Assembly: GCA_010645155.1 (NCBI GenBank) | Contig: JAAGOF010000100.1 | Location: 88,421 to 152,420 of the forward strand | Origin: Tigriopus japonicus | Taxonomy: Eukaryota; Arthropoda; Copepoda; Harpacticoida; Harpacticidae | Direction: 5' to 3' | Length of the DNA stretch: 64,000 bases | Shown: positions 60,948 to 64,000 of the stretch, piece by piece | Layout of the letters: each line of letters begins with the position of its first letter | How positions within the stretch are numbered: position 1 is the stretch's first letter | Program-made: the position numbers and the translations under genes | The notes under the pieces: generated by a model | Told to the model about the DNA's origin: nothing | The model's database searches: none | What the model saw: only the letters and a program-made list of their open reading frames with translations

Positions 60948-63900
60948 CTTCACACGATTTTGGCGTCTTTTTTGGCCAAACTTGGGCCAAGTCTTATCTG
61001 ATTTATGAATATCCTCGTTGCCATTTTTCTCTCTCCCATTCTCAATTGGTTTGATGAGAGGTTAGCACAAAATTGTCATGTCAATAAAATATACAAGATG
61101 TCAAAAGTGTCAATGTTGTGGGAAAAAGGAAATGGTGATAGAATACGAGTTTAAATAAATCTATCTGTATTTGGGATAGTTTTTTTTTTCAGTTCTATCC
61201 GTTGAATGATCTCCAACGAGTGGGATCATTTTCGTGTTTGATTTGTTCTTGAACGACCAAATGTCAACGAGCACAATGTTTAACAAATAACCTTCATGAA
61301 AAGAAATGATCATTGTGGTCGGCTTGTTTCCAAAGCGTTCATTGGAACGTAAGAAGACAAATATTTTTTACAAGAGACCACAACTACCTATACAACTGAA
61401 TTCACTCGAAGTGATAGGCCATGTTTTCGTTTGCACGTACATACTGACAACCAACGGAGTGCTACGATTTTTCCCAGTCCCTCAGTTTGAACAAGAATGC
61501 ATCAGCTGGCCTTATGTTATTAGGAATCACTCGAAAGATTTCCAGATTTCTTCTCAAACCAACCACAAAAGCCTCGCTCGATCAGAAAATTTTCTCGACT
61601 TGCTTACTGTAAGTATGGTGTCAGTGATCTTGAAAGCTGGTGATTATTCTTTCCCAATTTTTTTCGGATGTCTTCATTCAAGAGGGACGCTTGGAACCAA
61701 GGTAGTCATTTCAATTTATTTACAGTAAGACCAACTGCCTTTAAACCCTTCGTCAAATGAGATTGGAATCGAAGACCCCTGATCAGCAAGTCAGAGTCGG
61801 CCAGAGAAACACACTAGGGACTGTCATTGGTCGTTTCCCACAGACTAAAGATTGGCGTGACCATGTTTCATACCTTCCAGGGAGTCACTGATAAATGAAG
61901 AGACGAGTGGGACACTTCAAAGGTTTGCAAATATGAAAGCCAAGGCAAATATTGATCGGAACAACTTTCGTTTGTCTATATGTGCGTGTGCACATCCCTG
62001 CTCATGTGTGTCCCGTTAAGTCAAGTTGGTCGGCTCATTTTGTACTATCAGACATCCAGCATCAAGCCTTGCGTCCCCTGATCATGATCTCTTCACACCA
62101 TTATCTCTTGCCCTTCTCTCGGTATTTTCCTGTCCCTAGCCAAAGAGGAATTTTTGCGCAATGTTTTTTCATCACTGCAATTATTTCACCTTTGGTTTCA
62201 AGTCAGTGCGTTTTTCACCCTCCTCAGTCGCCGTCATTTAATAGCGAATTTCCATCAGAGGACAAGAAACACACACCGCTCAAGTTGGGTTGTACGTAGT
62301 AGGACAGAGAAAACGGTGGCGATGCAAATGGGAATAGAAATTTTTTCATCAACTGTGAGGCTGCGTGCGCGGCAAGAACTATTTGAAAAATTACCATATT
62401 GTCTTTCGTCTCAACTACCCGAATCCTAACGGCGTCTTGGCTCATTTGAGCTCAACCTTTTATCGGCCAGCCATCTCGGAATGGTGCTTATTTGCTACAT
62501 GCCGTGCTTTGACACCCTTTCCTTCCCGCAGCAAGATTATCCATTCCATGGTTCATCTGACAAAGGGATAGTTCGAAAGGAAATTCACCATAAATACTTG
62601 ACGCATCCTCAAAAAATGCATCCATAACTATTGGACTTGGCAATTTGGACGATTTTTTGAATGGGAAATCGGACCAAAAATACAATATGGCACGGTTATT
62701 ACTCGGTTTGAAAGAAAACGCCACCCAAGACTTTTGTTACGACCTGGCCATTAATTTCCCAAATTTATGACCCAAGCATAAGTGGCAACCCTCACAGTAA
62801 ATTCTATGACTGAAAACCCAAACAGATGGCTGCTACCTTTATTGCTCCAAAAGAAAATCAAAGACCCTATACTGCATTACGTACTCAACAATGGATTGCA
62901 TGAGAAAGCTAAGTTGAGGCGTTTGAGCATATCTGAGCGGTTGATCTGAACTAGGTTTTGCAATGGAGATAAGCTTCTTCGGCTGATGACAAACGATGGA
63001 GACGGAGCCGTTTCGGGATTTGAAAATCGCTCAACTCGTCCACAAATATCGCTACTTTCGCTGGAATATGGCCAAAGGTTATCTGAGTTAAGCCAGCCAT
63101 GGAAGAGGTTTCCAAATTTTTACCGTACATTTTTTATTCCCATCATAGTACGTACATATGTACTCGTACATCCACCAACACCTGAATTGTCCAGAACAAG
63201 AGAAAAGGGCCAATGGCAATGGTAGTTTGCGAGTGTTAGGAACACATCTTGTGTGTATTTTTGTCATTGCCGGTAAAAATCAGCACCAACACCGATTCAT
63301 TCATTGATAGATCCGTCCATTGATGGATTCACCACGCAAAATCTTTCCAGAACAAATCCTCGTTGGTTCCTCCTATGTTCGAGTAAAAGATGGAAAGAGC
63401 AAGTAAAAGTAAGTAAAAGTACTAGTCATGCTCGTTTTGCGTCAGTCGACGGATCGAGTTGTGGTAAAGCACAAAAAAAGAAGAACGAATGGCAGGAAGA
63501 AGCATTGAATGTTACAAGAAATCTGCTTTCGTCGAGTCCGAGAGAAAATTCCCACCTCAGAAAGTGAAAACATCGCCTCCGCCCTAGCAACTTCCATTGG
63601 CGTCGGCTTCGCGGTCTTGTTCGTCTTCTTGTAGCAATCGTGTATTCTTGAACATGCCCATGCTTGATCATATGGCTGAATCATGAAAATGGGTTCCAAT
63701 CTCGGAGACTGAAATCCTATTCCGCCTGGTGTTCTTGGGTAACGTGAACCGATGTCTTAACAACAGATTGCCAAAAAGTCCCAAAACAGGAAAAGTACTC
63801 GATCTTGAAATGGTACTTTCATTACTGTTTTGTACATTCATTTAAAAGATTGCCAACCTACCCACGACATACTGTAGAAAGTGCTGGGCTAGCTAGCTTA

Positions 63901-64000
63901 CAAGCCTCATCATGGGGATTGGGGCACCCATGTGACGAACTAAGATGAAGGGGATTACGACGATGACCACGAACTTGATGTAGATTTTTTGGGCATTTTC

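Larger units (their letters stand above)
54390..64000. other. No supportable gene; microsatellites only
   Basis: Nearly 10 kb without a gene I can support. ORFs up to 140 codons (61306-61728) lack known domains and convincing splice sites. Unannotated small exons remain possible because gene 3 shows that coding exons here can be only 59 bases long. Confidence 0.4.

Noticed and set aside
61306..61728. 140-codon + strand ORF
   Set aside because: Mixed composition without domains, signal peptide or nearby poly(A) signal; length is within chance in this base composition.

Overview
The window looks like nuclear DNA of an invertebrate animal, most likely an arthropod and possibly a crustacean. The genes have GT-AG introns and animal-specific signalling domains, and the AT-rich spacers between them are full of small transposable elements. 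I cannot name the species from sequence alone. Gene density is low: only three protein-coding genes can be supported, all on the + strand.

Gene 1 (9603-15711, five coding exons) encodes a two-pore-domain (K2P/TWIK-type) potassium channel of 453 residues. All four membrane segments and both pore loops are present. The pore filters read TMIGYG and LKIGFGD, so both threonines at the inner end of the filter are replaced. Gene 2 (17947-18318, single coding exon) encodes a 123-residue protein with a clear signal peptide, no cysteine after it and no family I recognise; a poly(A) signal follows. Gene 3 (25641-28331, five coding exons) encodes a complete 710-residue FGF-receptor tyrosine kinase. It has a signal peptide, two Ig domains of the FGFR D2 and D3 type, one membrane segment, an intact kinase with a tandem activation-loop Tyr pair, and a short tail with a Tyr-Leu-Glu-Leu motif like the PLC-gamma docking site. 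A poly(A) signal lies about 180 bases after the stop. The genes do not form an obvious functional unit.

The rest is repeat-rich. Three families have hAT hallmarks (8-bp target duplications, matching terminal inverted repeats): a CAGGGGTCGGCAAC family (18766, 23261, 52921), a TAGAGGGCTAACAGA family (20889 and, inverted, 48719), and a single 1051-bp element at 35928-36978 whose interior is a minisatellite of about 29-bp units. Two elements have the TA duplications of the Tc1/mariner group: 41453-41999, which keeps a stop-riddled transposase remnant, and 53993-54387. tRNA-derived SINEs occur as two nearly identical copies (20493, 50417), a second family (23612, with a 3' fragment at 37654), and a solitary tRNA-like unit at 46935. 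There is also a 415-base near-perfect hairpin (33971-34385) and two pairs of inverted duplications with spacers of 1.3 and 2 kb.

The first 9.5 kb and most of 54.4-64 kb show no gene I can support: only microsatellites and chance ORFs. Exon boundaries were read by eye from splice consensus and reading-frame continuity; there is no transcript evidence.
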